From Terriglobia bacterium (lineage in GTDB: Bacteria > Acidobacteriota > Terriglobia > Bryobacterales > Bryobacteraceae), in NCBI GenBank assembly GCA_021324615.1, contig JAJPIT010000046.1, positions 1 through 41,049 on the forward strand: a stretch of 41,049 nt of DNA, given 5' to 3'. The notes under the pieces are model-generated. The model was not told the DNA's origin. It saw only the letters and a program-made list of their open reading frames with translations, and did not search any database. A program made the translations under genes and the position numbers. Below, piece by piece: positions 15,202 through 25,365 of the stretch. Within the stretch, counting starts at the first letter, position 1. Each line of letters opens with the position of its first letter.

Positions 15202-16200
15202 TCACTCGTTTTTAGGAAAAATGATGGGCAGGGCGACCTCAGAGGTGAACATGCACCGCGCGTTGTGCCCGCACAGCGGCACCACCGTTGCTTTCTGATT
15301 GCCGCCGAATTTTTGATTGACATACTTGACGAAAGACTGGCCGCGCGCCAGCCGCGTCGGACCTTGCGCCATCGCCGGGCAGGAGGAATCGAATCCGCCG
15401 AGCGGCAGAATATCAATCTCCCCCAGCAGATAGTCCACCGGACGGGAAACGAGCTGTTTCTTCAACTGGTCCTCCGGAATGCTTGCGGTGTAGCCGGTGC
15501 GGCCCTCTAATCCGTACGGCCAGTGATTGTAGGTGGTGCAGTTGCGCGCGTCGCGGAAGGGGCGGAACTGTGCGCCGTCCTCGCTGGGCCGCGTCGCGTC
15601 AAGATAGGCGTAGCTGGACGGATTCGAAACCACGTATTTCACCGGCAGGCCCAGGGTATCGTGGACCTTGTTCGCCATTTCGTAGCGCGTGACGAACTGG
15701 CCGCCGGCGGAATGGCCGGCGATCACGATGATCTTCAGGTTGGGGAAAGCGTCCTTGCGCGCCAGCCTGCGGAGCAGCTCGTCGGCGAAATCGAACGAAG
15801 TCAGGTCCTCATTGCTGGTGGAGGTTCCGCCGGAGCGCCAGCTATCCCCGTTGCAGCTCCAGTTCACTTCGTTGGCGGCCAGCGTGTCGCGGCAGCCGCG
15901 GCCGTCGTTGGAGGCAAAGCGCGGCGCGATGACCACCGTATCGTCCAGCGCGCCGCCCAAAAACGCGGCCGCGGCCGCGGTGCGGAAATAATTATCGGCG
16001 CCGCGGCCCGCGCCGTGGACCATGATCAGGGCGCGCGTGATGGCGGGGTTCTTTGCTTCGAGCGAATAGGTGCGGTAGATGAGGGAGCGCGCCGGGCCGC
16101 CGTGGAAGGTGATCCACTCGGTGCAGGCGGGGGATGCGGAAATACAGGCGGCGGCCTGCGCGGCCAGCGGCGCGAGCAGCAGGAAAGCGAATCGGACCAT
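15202..16200 (-). CDS. Secreted alpha/beta hydrolase
   Basis: This 332-residue protein has a signal peptide (FAFLLLAPLAAQAAA) and an alpha/beta-hydrolase fold: oxyanion motif MVHGAGRG (about 60-67), nucleophile elbow AGHSAGGQ with Ser164, and a late CGHNARC that can supply the catalytic histidine. Several cysteines (CISASPAC, GCRD, SCNGD, NCTTY, SCPA) suggest disulfides in the exported protein. The substrate is unknown. The ATG at 16200 is chosen because the signal peptide starts there and GAGGAG lies just upstream; longer in-frame starts would put basic, unstructured sequence before it. Confidence 0.85.
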   Translation of the reverse strand: MVRFAFLLLAPLAAQAAACISASPACTEWITFHGGPARSLIYRTYSLEAKNPAITRALIMVHGAGRGADNYFRTAAAAAFLGGALDDTVVIAPRFASNDGRGCRDTLAANEVNWSCNGDSWRSGGTSTSNEDLTSFDFADELLRRLARKDAFPNLKIIVIAGHSAGGQFVTRYEMANKVHDTLGLPVKYVVSNPSSYAYLDATRPSEDGAQFRPFRDARNCTTYNHWPYGLEGRTGYTASIPEDQLKKQLVSRPVDYLLGEIDILPLGGFDSSCPAMAQGPTRLARGQSFVKYVNQKFGGNQKATVVPLCGHNARCMFTSEVALPIIFPKNE

Positions 16201-16255
16201 GCTCCTCAATATATCAAGCGGGGTTGACGCGCCGTCCCGGAACCGATGCGCCGCT

Positions 16256-16876
16256 TCAGGCATTGTGGACGCGGCGGTGGCCGGAGGCGGCCATCTCCGC
16301 GGCTTCTTCCGATTCACGTCCCTCCACGCCGGCGGAAGCGAGCTGTTCGGTGATGAACCACACCTGAAATTCGTTGGTGCGAAGAACGTTGCTGATCAGC
16401 AGGTCGTTGGTCCCGTGATCGCCGGCCTTGGCGGCCCACTCGGCGGCCTCGCGCGTCTCCGCGATGATCTGCTCGTGCGCTTGCAGCAGCCGGAACAACT
16501 GCGTGTTGGGATTTTCGCGGCCGCGCGGCGGGCGTTCGATGTGCGTTGTTTCGGCCACGTCGTGCGCCATGGCGATGGCGACGCCGCCGAGGGTCTGAAT
16601 GCGCTCGGCCAGCTCATCGACCAGCTCGCTTTGCTCGCCAAAGTGCTTGTCGAAGAGCAGATGGAGCTGATAAAACGCCGGCCCGCTCACCTGCCAGTGG
16701 TGTTTTTTGTACATATCGCGCAGGGTGATGGTGTCGGCCAGGATCTGATTGAGCCGTTCGCAGGCGCTGGACCGTACCCGGTCATCGAGGGAAATGGCGC
16801 GGTGGACGACCGTGCCGTACGGCTGGAATTCCGCGGAGTGGCGGCCGTTATGGGCGGTTCGATCTTTTGGTTTCAT
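16256..16876 (-). CDS. dps: Dps-family ferritin-like protein
   Basis: This 206-residue four-helix protein stores iron and protects DNA against peroxide. The inter-subunit ferroxidase ligands are visible: His60 (KKHHW), Asp76 (LLFDKH), Asp87 and Glu91 (LVDELAERI). N- and C-terminal tails beyond the core (about 1-30 and 180-206) are polar, and the N-tail is basic and may contact DNA. It is divergent from sodC with 82 bases between the starts, so the two oxidative-stress genes share a control region. Confidence 0.9.
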   Translation of the reverse strand: MKPKDRTAHNGRHSAEFQPYGTVVHRAISLDDRVRSSACERLNQILADTITLRDMYKKHHWQVSGPAFYQLHLLFDKHFGEQSELVDELAERIQTLGGVAIAMAHDVAETTHIERPPRGRENPNTQLFRLLQAHEQIIAETREAAEWAAKAGDHGTNDLLISNVLRTNEFQVWFITEQLASAGVEGRESEEAAEMAASGHRRVHNA

Positions 16877-16933
16877 ACGGGGTTAGATTGCCCGCTTTTC
16901 GCCCGAGTTTCACGTTATCTGAAGCTGCCGGTG

Positions 16934-16939
16934 TAGACT
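16934..16939 (+). promoter_or_regulatory. Candidate -10 (TAGACT) of sodC
   Basis: TAGACT ends 19 bases before the sodC ATG at 16959, with an AGGAGAG ribosome site between. It lies in the 82-base divergent control region between dps and sodC. Confidence 0.4.
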
Positions 16940-16958
16940 ATTCACCAGGAGAGAAGAG

Positions 16959-17471
16959 ATGAAACACGTGGTTGCGGTAGCGGTTATGGGAATTTTCAGC
17001 GCGGCGGCGCTGCTGGCCGCCGAAAAACCGGTTAAGGTGACGCTCAAAGACGGGCAGGGCCGGGATGTGGGGACGGCGACGATCAGCGAAAAGGGCGGCG
17101 GCGTGGCGATCCGGCTGGATTTGAAAAATTTGCCGCCCGGCGAGCACGCCATCCACATTCATCAGAATGCGAAATGCGAGGGGCCGTCGTTCACCTCGGC
17201 GGGCGGACATTTCAACCCCGCGGGCAAGCACCATGGCCTGGATAATCCCGAGGGGCCGCACGCCGGCGACATGAAGAACTTCACGGTGAGCGCTAAGGGC
17301 ACGGCCAAGACCACGGTGCTCGATCCGAACGTCACTCTGGGCGACGGGGCCAATTCCGTGTTTGCCAACGGCGGCACGGCGCTGGTGATTCACGCCAAGG
17401 CTGACGACATGAAAAGCGATCCAGCGGGCAATGCGGGCGATCGCATTGCCTGCGGCGTGATCACCCGATAA
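16959..17471 (+). CDS. sodC: Periplasmic Cu/Zn superoxide dismutase
   Basis: This 170-residue protein has a signal peptide ([11 protein letters not shown]). Copper and zinc ligands are in order: [28 protein letters not shown] and a late [10 protein letters not shown]. The conserved active-site Arg is in GDRIACGVI, and the cysteines of NAKCEG and ACGV form the structural disulfide. It dismutates superoxide outside the cytoplasm. It stands back to back with dps. Confidence 0.95.
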   Translation: MKHVVAVAVMGIFSAAALLAAEKPVKVTLKDGQGRDVGTATISEKGGGVAIRLDLKNLPPGEHAIHIHQNAKCEGPSFTSAGGHFNPAGKHHGLDNPEGPHAGDMKNFTVSAKGTAKTTVLDPNVTLGDGANSVFANGGTALVIHAKADDMKSDPAGNAGDRIACGVITR

Positions 17472-17487
17472 ACGCCGCCCGAAACGG

Positions 17488-17496
17488 TGTTATGCT
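17488..17496 (+). promoter_or_regulatory. Candidate extended -10 of the DUF4159 gene
   Basis: TGT-TATGCT ends 20 bases before the ATG at 17517, in the 45-base gap after sodC. No -35 is recognisable. Confidence 0.35.
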
Positions 17497-17516
17497 CGCG
17501 GTAGGTAGTCGAGGGC

Positions 17517-18368
17517 ATGACTCTGCGCAACACTCTGGCCTGCGCGGTCGCCGGCGCCGGCCTGGTCGCGACGCTTTATGCGTTCCAGCGCCCCTTTCGG
17601 GTCTATCCGAGCATAGAAGCCTACGACGACATTCCGCTTCCGCCGGATTATCAGGAAAAAACGGAGTGGGTGCAGGCGCGCCTGATGTATCCGCAGCATC
17701 CCGACGCGCGTTTCGGCGGGCGGCGCTGGCGCTTCGGGATTTCCGACTGGCGCGAAGGCGGGACCAGTTGGACCCAGGATTATCCCCGCGCCGACCGCCA
17801 CTTTGCCATGGCGCTCCGCCGGCTGACGCGCATCAGCGTTCGATCGGTGGAGCAGCCGGTGAATCTGGACGACGGCGACGACGTTTATAACTGGCCGTGG
17901 CTGGTGGCCGGCGAGATGGGCGACTGGCTGCTGACCGACGAGCAATGCGCCAAGCTGCGCGATTATCTGCTGCGCGGAGGCTTCCTGTACCTGGACGATT
18001 TTTGGGGCCCGCAGGAGTGGGAGCGCTTCGACGAGAGCATGCGCCGCGTTTTTCCGGACCGGGAAATCGTGGAGATCGATAATAAAGACGCGATTTTTCA
18101 CACCGTCTACGATCTGGACGACCGCTATCAGATCCTGGGCCAGTGGGCTCTGGGGGGGCGCGGCGCGATGAGCTATCGGGTGGCCGGCACGGTGGCGCAG
18201 TGGAAAGGCATTTACGACGATCACGGCCGGCTGATGGTGGCCATGAGTTTCAACTCCGACGTCGGCGATTCCTGGGAGTGGGCCGACGATCCGCGCTATC
18301 CGGAAAAGTTCTCGGCGCTGGGAATGCGCATCGGCGTCAATTACGTCGTCTACGCGATGACGCACTGA
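17517..18368 (+). CDS. Exported DUF4159 domain protein
   Basis: This 283-residue protein has an N-terminal signal or anchor (LACAVAGAGLVATLYAF) and a DUF4159 domain from about 60. The characteristic pieces are TQDYPRADRHF, VEQPVNLDDGDD, WPWLVAGEMGDW and LLRGGFLYLDDFWG. The domain has a glutamine-amidotransferase-like fold in related proteins, but I see no catalytic cysteine. It is often found near gliding or envelope genes. The function is unknown. Confidence 0.85.
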   Translation: MTLRNTLACAVAGAGLVATLYAFQRPFRVYPSIEAYDDIPLPPDYQEKTEWVQARLMYPQHPDARFGGRRWRFGISDWREGGTSWTQDYPRADRHFAMALRRLTRISVRSVEQPVNLDDGDDVYNWPWLVAGEMGDWLLTDEQCAKLRDYLLRGGFLYLDDFWGPQEWERFDESMRRVFPDREIVEIDNKDAIFHTVYDLDDRYQILGQWALGGRGAMSYRVAGTVAQWKGIYDDHGRLMVAMSFNSDVGDSWEWADDPRYPEKFSALGMRIGVNYVVYAMTH

Positions 18369-18399
18369 AGCGGCGCGGCGCGCAGGCCGCGCTCCCTTG

Positions 18400-18405
18400 T
18401 ACACT
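18400..18405 (+). promoter_or_regulatory. Candidate -10 (TACACT) giving a leaderless SDR transcript
   Basis: TACACT ends seven bases before the ATG at 18413. There is no ribosome site in between (TTAGGAC only). Confidence 0.35.
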
Positions 18406-18412
18406 TTAGGAC

Positions 18413-19189
18413 ATGAATTCTCTCAATCTGTGCGGGAGAACCGCGGTGGTCATCGGAGGCACGTCGGGGCTCGGTCGCGCGATTGCGATTGGAATGGCGG
18501 AAGCCGGTGCGGACGTGATCGCGACGGGGCGGCGGCTGGATCTGGTGGAATCCGTCGCCGGGGAGATCGAGGCCCGGGGCCGGCGCACCATGCGGCGCGC
18601 GGCGGATGTGGTTTCGCGGCCGTCGCTCGATGAATTCCGCGCGGAAGTCATGCATCATTTCGGCGGAGCTGACGTCCTGGTCTACGCGGCGGGGCGGATC
18701 GCCAAACTGCCCACCCAAGAGATGAGCGAAGCCGATTGGAGCGCCATTCAGGACACCAACCTCACCGGCGCGCTGCGCTCGGCGCAGGCTTTTTACGAGA
18801 TGCTGAAAGCCAGCGGGCGGGGGCGGATCATCCATATTTGCTCGCTCAATTCCTATGTGAGCCTGAACCAGGTGGCGGCCTATGCGGCGTCCAAGGCGGC
18901 GCTGCTGGCGTTGACGCGAAGCCTGGCGGTGGAGTGGGCGCGCGACGGGATCAATGTAAACGCCATCGCCCCGGGAGTTTTTTTGACCGACCTGAACCGG
19001 AATTTCTTGGAATCGAGCGACCGCGGCAAGGAACTGCTGATGCGCACTCCGATGGGCCGCTTCGGAAAATCGGAGGAGCTGGTGGGCGCCGCGGTCCTGC
19101 TCGCCTCCGACGCCGCGAGTTTTATCACCGGCCAGTGCATCGCCGTAGACGGCGGATTTCTGGCGTCGGGCGTAAACGCGGTGAGCTAA
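18413..19189 (+). CDS. Short-chain dehydrogenase/reductase
   Basis: This 258-residue classical SDR has a dinucleotide motif GGTSGLGRA (residues 16-24). AATGR-type specificity is suggested by IATGRRLDL, whose arginine pair points to NADP(H). It also has the catalytic Ser of ICSLNSY and the YAASK active-site pair. The C-terminal AVDGGFLASG is typical of FabG/gluconate or glucose dehydrogenase relatives. The substrate is unknown. It follows the DUF4159 gene by 44 bases but has its own -10 candidate. Confidence 0.9.
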   Translation: MNSLNLCGRTAVVIGGTSGLGRAIAIGMAEAGADVIATGRRLDLVESVAGEIEARGRRTMRRAADVVSRPSLDEFRAEVMHHFGGADVLVYAAGRIAKLPTQEMSEADWSAIQDTNLTGALRSAQAFYEMLKASGRGRIIHICSLNSYVSLNQVAAYAASKAALLALTRSLAVEWARDGINVNAIAPGVFLTDLNRNFLESSDRGKELLMRTPMGRFGKSEELVGAAVLLASDAASFITGQCIAVDGGFLASGVNAVS

Positions 19190-19247
19190 GCGGCCGCGGG
19201 CTTCGGATCCGGTGCAAAACGCCAGGGCGCCTGGCGGCGATCCCGCG

Positions 19248-19397
19248 CTATTTCCTCACCACGGTCAGCACCACCTGCGACGGATACTGAGCGGAATGGT
19301 GCACGGCATTGTGCGCCACCACTCCCTTAACCTCGTCATAATTGTTTCCGCCGGTGTTCATATTGCGGTCAAAGCGGGGAAAATTGCTGCTGGACAC
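19248..19397 (-). pseudogene. Detached C-terminal end of the CocE/NonD hydrolase gene
   Basis: Directly after the TAG at 19400-19398 the same frame continues for 49 codons to a second TAG at 19250-19248. It reads [17 protein letters not shown], then [25 protein letters not shown] and TVVRK. This is the conserved end of S15-type jelly-roll domains, so it is the remainder of the gene and not a separate one. The lack of further stops or frameshifts suggests a recent event or an error. Confidence 0.85.
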
Positions 19398-21194
<1,797 letters not shown>

Positions 21195-21204
21195 GTGCAA
21201 GATG

Positions 21205-21210
21205 ATTATA
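21205..21210 (-). promoter_or_regulatory. Candidate -10 (TATAAT) of the CocE/NonD gene
   Basis: A perfect TATAAT on the minus strand ends ten bases before the ATG at 21194. The leader would be only three or four bases, and no ribosome site is present. Confidence 0.45.
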
Positions 21211-21303
21211 CTCTCGATGCCGGGCGGCTGCGCATCGCCGGGACGGGGGAATTGGGCAGGACGCGGCTCCGGCGGATATTTGATATGATTTTAGTGGTCT
21301 CGT

Positions 21304-21837
21304 ATGCAGTGGAAGCTGGTGGTTGCGCTGCTTGCCGCCGCGCCGGCATTCGCGCAGGTTTCCGGCGTCCCCAATTTTCACAAAGTCAACGATCTGGTTT
21401 ACCGCGGCGGCCAGCCGTCGCGCGCCGGCTTTCACAACCTTGCCGCGCTCGGCGTCAAGACGGTGATCGACCTTCGGCAGGCAGGCGAGCATTCGCGGGC
21501 CGACGAGGAGTCCTGGGTGAAGGCCGGCGGCATGCGCTACGTGAACATCCCGCTGGCGGGACTATCGGCTCCACGCGACGCCGACGTGGCCAAGGCGCTG
21601 GCGATTCTGAACGACTCCGCCGCCGGGCCGGTGTTCATCCACTGCCGCCGCGGCGCGGACCGGACCGGCACCATCGTGGCGTGCTACCGCGTCTGGCACG
21701 ATCATTGGCAAAATCGCCAGGCGCTTGAGGAAGCCCGGCGTCTGGGGATGAGCCGCCTGGAAGTGGCGATGCAGCATTATATTCTTCGCTTCAATCCCGA
21801 AACGGAAGTAAAAGCGCTGCTGTCCGGTCCCAATTAA
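21304..21837 (+). CDS. Exported dual-specificity/tyrosine phosphatase-like protein
   Basis: This 177-residue protein has a signal peptide (VVALLAAAPAFA) and a cysteine-phosphatase domain. The P-loop is HCRRGADRTG with Cys114 and Arg120; the preceding GVKTVIDLR strand and the YRGGQPSR entry are typical of the DSP/Siw14-like group. In relatives it removes phosphate from tyrosine, inositol pyrophosphate or other small phosphates. Export would place it in the periplasm, where the substrate is unclear. A general-acid Asp is hard to assign. Confidence 0.88.
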   Translation: MQWKLVVALLAAAPAFAQVSGVPNFHKVNDLVYRGGQPSRAGFHNLAALGVKTVIDLRQAGEHSRADEESWVKAGGMRYVNIPLAGLSAPRDADVAKALAILNDSAAGPVFIHCRRGADRTGTIVACYRVWHDHWQNRQALEEARRLGMSRLEVAMQHYILRFNPETEVKALLSGPN

Positions 21838-22027
21838 ACGGCGATTCCTTGGACAAATGAACCGCCAGTCTGCCGGCGCTGGCGCCTCCAAAAAAATGCT
21901 TGCCGCGGTGTGGGAGAAGGTGTAGCATACAAAATTTGCGGGTCTGGATTGGCGGGATTCCGGGCTGGAATTTTCGCCGAGGCCGGCGTGGCGAGCGGTT
22001 TGAATTCATAAAAACGAAACTCGCGGT

Positions 22028-22036
22028 TGTTAGAAT
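22028..22036 (+). promoter_or_regulatory. Candidate extended -10 of the TonB-dependent receptor gene
   Basis: TGT-TAGAAT ends 42 bases before the ATG at 22079, in the 241-base gap upstream. The leader contains GAGGTGAGGA, a good ribosome site. I see nothing else in the gap apart from AT-richer sequence at 22001-22040. Confidence 0.4.
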
Positions 22037-22078
22037 TTTCGCGACGCACCGCAATTTTCTAAACCGAGGTGAGGAACC

Positions 22079-25000
22079 ATGCGTTTTCAGGCTACCGCGG
22101 CTCTGGTTGTGCTTTTCAGCGCATCGTGTCTGGCGCAGTCGGCGGCGGGGGTGGCGGCGATTTCGGGAACTGTTCGCGACGCCTCCGGCGCGGTGGTGCC
22201 CGGCGCAAAAGTGACGATTTCGAATCCGGACCGCGGTGTGGAGCGCACGGTGGAGACGAATACGGCGGGTCTGTTTTCGGCGCCGGCGCTGCTGCCCGGA
22301 CCGGGCTACAGCGTCAAGGTGACCGCCTCCGGCTTCGCCGAGTATGACGCCAAGGATCTGGTGCTTCAGGTCGGCGAGAATCTGGCGCTCACCATCAATC
22401 TGCAAGTGGGGCAGACGACGACATCGGTGAATGTGGAGACGGCCGCGCAGCTTCTGGACGACACCAAGACCGACGTTTCGCAGGTGGTGGGGACGCGGGA
22501 GATCATGGAATTGCCGATCAACGGCCGGCGCGTGGACGCCTTCGTTCTGAATACGCCGGGCGTGACCAACGACGGGACGTTCGGCCTGCTGACGTTCCGC
22601 GGCGTGGCCGGCAACAACTCTTTTCTGCTCGATGGCAACGACAATACCGAGCAGTTTTACGATGAGAACGCCGGGCGGACGCGCATCCAATCGCAGATCT
22701 CGGCCGACGCGGTGCAGGAGTTTCAGGTGGTCTCGACGAACTTCTCGGCCGAATTCGGCCGGGCTATGGGCGGCGTGGTGAATACGGTGACCAAGAGCGG
22801 CACCAACGATCTGCACGGCACCGCGTTTTACTTCCTGCGCAGCACCGGATTCGACGCGCATGATCCGTTTTCGAGTTTCAACCCCACCGAGCATCGCGTT
22901 CAGACCGGCGGCACGGTCGGCGGAGCGATCGTCAAGAACAAACTTTTTTACTTCCTGAGCACGGACATCACCCGCCGGAACTTTCCGTTCGTTGACAGCC
23001 AGGTGAAGGTTGGATTCATCGATGTGGCGACCAAAACCTGGATCGGCTGCGGCCCTCCCGCCACGCCGGCGCAGTGCAGCGCGATCAATACTCTGCTGCC
23101 GCGATTCTACGGGCAGATTCCGCGCACGGCGTCCAACGATCTGTACTTTGGCCGGATGGATTATAACCTCAACGAGAAGAACACCTTCAGCGCCAGCTTC
23201 AACTTCCTGCGCTGGAAGTCTCCCAATGGCATTCAGACCGGACTTTCCTCCACCACCGGCGCAGGGATCACCGGAAACGGCGACGACAGCGTCACTGTGC
23301 GCAACGGGAAGGCCACCTGGACGTTTGTTCCCAACGGGCGCTGGGTCAACGCGTTCCGCTATGGTCTGGATACCGACCGGCAAGCCGATACTTTCGATCA
23401 GGCGGAGCTGGGCGGCGGGCTGGGTTATCTCGACGTATCCGTCGCCGGCGTGCAGTTGGGGCCGGCGACGTATCTGCCGCGCGTGGAGCCCCTGGAAATC
23501 CGCAATGAGTTCGCCGACGACGTGAGCTGGTCCCGGGGAAAGCACGTGATCAAGTTCGGCGTTACTTTCGAACACGTGCGGGACGACGTGAATTATCTCA
23601 GCAACCGGTACGGCTCCTACACCTATCCGACGGTTACTTCTTTCGCGCTCGATTACACCGGCAACACGGCTGGGGCGCGGAATTACTCGGGGTTCAGCCA
23701 GGCGTTTGGGAATCCGGCGGTGACCTTCGCGGTCAAAGATATCGGGATGTACGCGATGGACACCTGGAAGGTGACCGACAAGCTAACCCTCACGCTGGGG
23801 CTTCGCTATGAATACACCGCGGCGCCTCCTCCGCCGCCGGCCAATCCGCTGTATCCGCTGACCGGGCAGCCGTTGCACACCGGGCCGCTGGATTTGTCGC
23901 CGCGCGTTGGCTTTGCCTACCGGCTTAATCCGAAGACGGTGATCCGCGGCGGGGCGGGGACCTTCTTTGCGCGCCTGGTCGGCGGTCTTTTGGATAATGT
24001 GCTGACCGGCAACGGCCTGTATCAGGTTTCCGATAACCTGAGCAACGCCGCGCTGATCGCGCAGGGCCCGGTGTTTCCGAATGTCCTGCCGGCCCCGCTT
24101 ACGGGGCTGACGCAAGGCGTGTCGACGCTGGATGTGCTCTCGCCGAAGCTCAAAACGCCCTACTCCGAGCAGGCGACCATCGCGGTCGAGCGGGAGCTGG
24201 CGAAAGACATGGTGTTCACCATCTCCGGTGTTTTCAGCCGGGGAGTGAACCTGTGGGGCACCCAGGATATCAACGCGCCGGCTCTCGGCGCGCCGTTCAC
24301 CTACATCATCGACAACGCCAGCGGCCAGCAGGTCGGGACCTATACCACGCGGGTTTATACCGGAGCCCGGCCGAACCCGAATTTCGGCGCGATTTACGAA
24401 CAAACCAACGGCGTCAGCAGTTGGTATGACGGGCTTGTGCTCGAACTGAATAAGCGGTTTTCGCACGGATTCCAGTCGCAGGCGGCCTACACCTGGTCGC
24501 ATGAAATCGACGACGGGCAAGGCGCGGCGACCAACGCGATCTTCGGATTCAGCGACTCATTATGGACCTATAACGGCCTGTACGGATTCGACAAAGGCAG
24601 CGGCCTGCTCGATCAGCGGCAGCGGTTCGTGTACTCGTTCGTGTGGGCGCCGACGTTCTCGCGCTCTTCGGGCGCGTTCGCCAAGTATGTGGTGAACAAC
24701 TGGCAGCTTTCGAGCATCACCACCATCATGAGCGGCCGGCCCACCGGCAGCCTCACCATCCACATGAACGATACGCCGGTGGCGGGCATGCTCTACAGCG
24801 CGTCGGCGCTCGACGGATTCAATGGAAGCTTCCGGGTGCCGTTCTACCCGGTCAACAGCCTGTATACGCCGTGGGTGCAAAGGGAGGATTTCCGTCTGAC
24901 CAAGAACATCCCGCTGCCGCGCGAGGGCATGCGTCTGAGCCTGAACTTCGAGGCGTTCAATATCGCCAATAACTGGTCGCCGACGGCGCTGGCGACCCAG

Positions 25001-25129
25001 GCCTACACCGAGGCCAAAGGCGTGCTGACCTACACCCCGGCGGCGTTCGGATTCGGCACCGCGGACGGAGGCTTCCCGGACGGGACGCAGGCGCGGCGCC
25101 TGCAAGTGAGCGCGCGGCTGGTGTTCTGA
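22079..25129 (+). CDS. TonB-dependent receptor, Oar-like, with N-terminal carboxypeptidase-regulatory domain
   Basis: The 1016-residue outer-membrane protein begins with a signal peptide (ALVVLFSASCLAQ). A CarboxypepD_reg-like beta-sandwich follows (about 25-110, SGTVRDASGAVVPGAKVTI). The plug domain (about 120-240) contains LPINGRR, FLLDGNDNTE, AVQEFQVVSTNFSAEFGR and GGVVNTVTKSGTN. A beta-barrel extends to the end, closing with a terminal Phe (ARLVF). It is the large Acidobacteriota receptor type, usually thought to import polymer fragments or other large ligands with TonB energy. No ligand can be named. No SusD-like partner lies next to it. Confidence 0.93.
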   Translation: MRFQATAALVVLFSASCLAQSAAGVAAISGTVRDASGAVVPGAKVTISNPDRGVERTVETNTAGLFSAPALLPGPGYSVKVTASGFAEYDAKDLVLQVGENLALTINLQVGQTTTSVNVETAAQLLDDTKTDVSQVVGTREIMELPINGRRVDAFVLNTPGVTNDGTFGLLTFRGVAGNNSFLLDGNDNTEQFYDENAGRTRIQSQISADAVQEFQVVSTNFSAEFGRAMGGVVNTVTKSGTNDLHGTAFYFLRSTGFDAHDPFSSFNPTEHRVQTGGTVGGAIVKNKLFYFLSTDITRRNFPFVDSQVKVGFIDVATKTWIGCGPPATPAQCSAINTLLPRFYGQIPRTASNDLYFGRMDYNLNEKNTFSASFNFLRWKSPNGIQTGLSSTTGAGITGNGDDSVTVRNGKATWTFVPNGRWVNAFRYGLDTDRQADTFDQAELGGGLGYLDVSVAGVQLGPATYLPRVEPLEIRNEFADDVSWSRGKHVIKFGVTFEHVRDDVNYLSNRYGSYTYPTVTSFALDYTGNTAGARNYSGFSQAFGNPAVTFAVKDIGMYAMDTWKVTDKLTLTLGLRYEYTAAPPPPPANPLYPLTGQPLHTGPLDLSPRVGFAYRLNPKTVIRGGAGTFFARLVGGLLDNVLTGNGLYQVSDNLSNAALIAQGPVFPNVLPAPLTGLTQGVSTLDVLSPKLKTPYSEQATIAVERELAKDMVFTISGVFSRGVNLWGTQDINAPALGAPFTYIIDNASGQQVGTYTTRVYTGARPNPNFGAIYEQTNGVSSWYDGLVLELNKRFSHGFQSQAAYTWSHEIDDGQGAATNAIFGFSDSLWTYNGLYGFDKGSGLLDQRQRFVYSFVWAPTFSRSSGAFAKYVVNNWQLSSITTIMSGRPTGSLTIHMNDTPVAGMLYSASALDGFNGSFRVPFYPVNSLYTPWVQREDFRLTKNIPLPREGMRLSLNFEAFNIANNWSPTALATQAYTEAKGVLTYTPAAFGFGTADGGFPDGTQARRLQVSARLVF

Positions 25130-25156
25130 GGCCGCGCGCATGAAACATTTTGATGA

Positions 25157-25162
25157 TAAAAT
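25157..25162 (+). promoter_or_regulatory. Candidate -10 (TAAAAT) giving a leaderless small-protein transcript
   Basis: TAAAAT ends six bases before the GTG at 25169 in an AT-rich patch (25144-25167). No ribosome site fits. Confidence 0.4.
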
Positions 25163-25168
25163 GATTTC

Positions 25169-25360
25169 GTGCGCTCGGTCGAGGATTTCAAGGCGCAGAC
25201 GCGCGAGAAGATCGGCGATCTGCGCTGCCCGGACCACCGCCAGGCGCCGCGCCTGAAGTTTCACGGATCTACGCTGCGCGAGGTGACCATCCAGATGAGC
25301 GCCTGCTGCGATAAGCTGGCCGAGCTGGCCAACCGGAAAATCGCCGCGCCGCGGGGGTGA
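25169..25360 (+). CDS. Small cysteine-containing protein, 63 residues
   Basis: It starts with GTG. The sequence has a leading helix (SVEDFKAQTREKIGD), then LRCPDHRQAPRLKFHG, a strand (REVTIQMSACC) and a closing helix (DKLAELANRKIA). CPDH and the CC pair could bind a metal or act in redox, but I do not recognise the family with certainty. It has no signal peptide. It lies between the receptor gene (39 bases upstream) and the convergent MFS gene (5 bases downstream). Confidence 0.65.
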   Translation: MRSVEDFKAQTREKIGDLRCPDHRQAPRLKFHGSTLREVTIQMSACCDKLAELANRKIAAPRG

Positions 25361-25365
25361 CGGGC

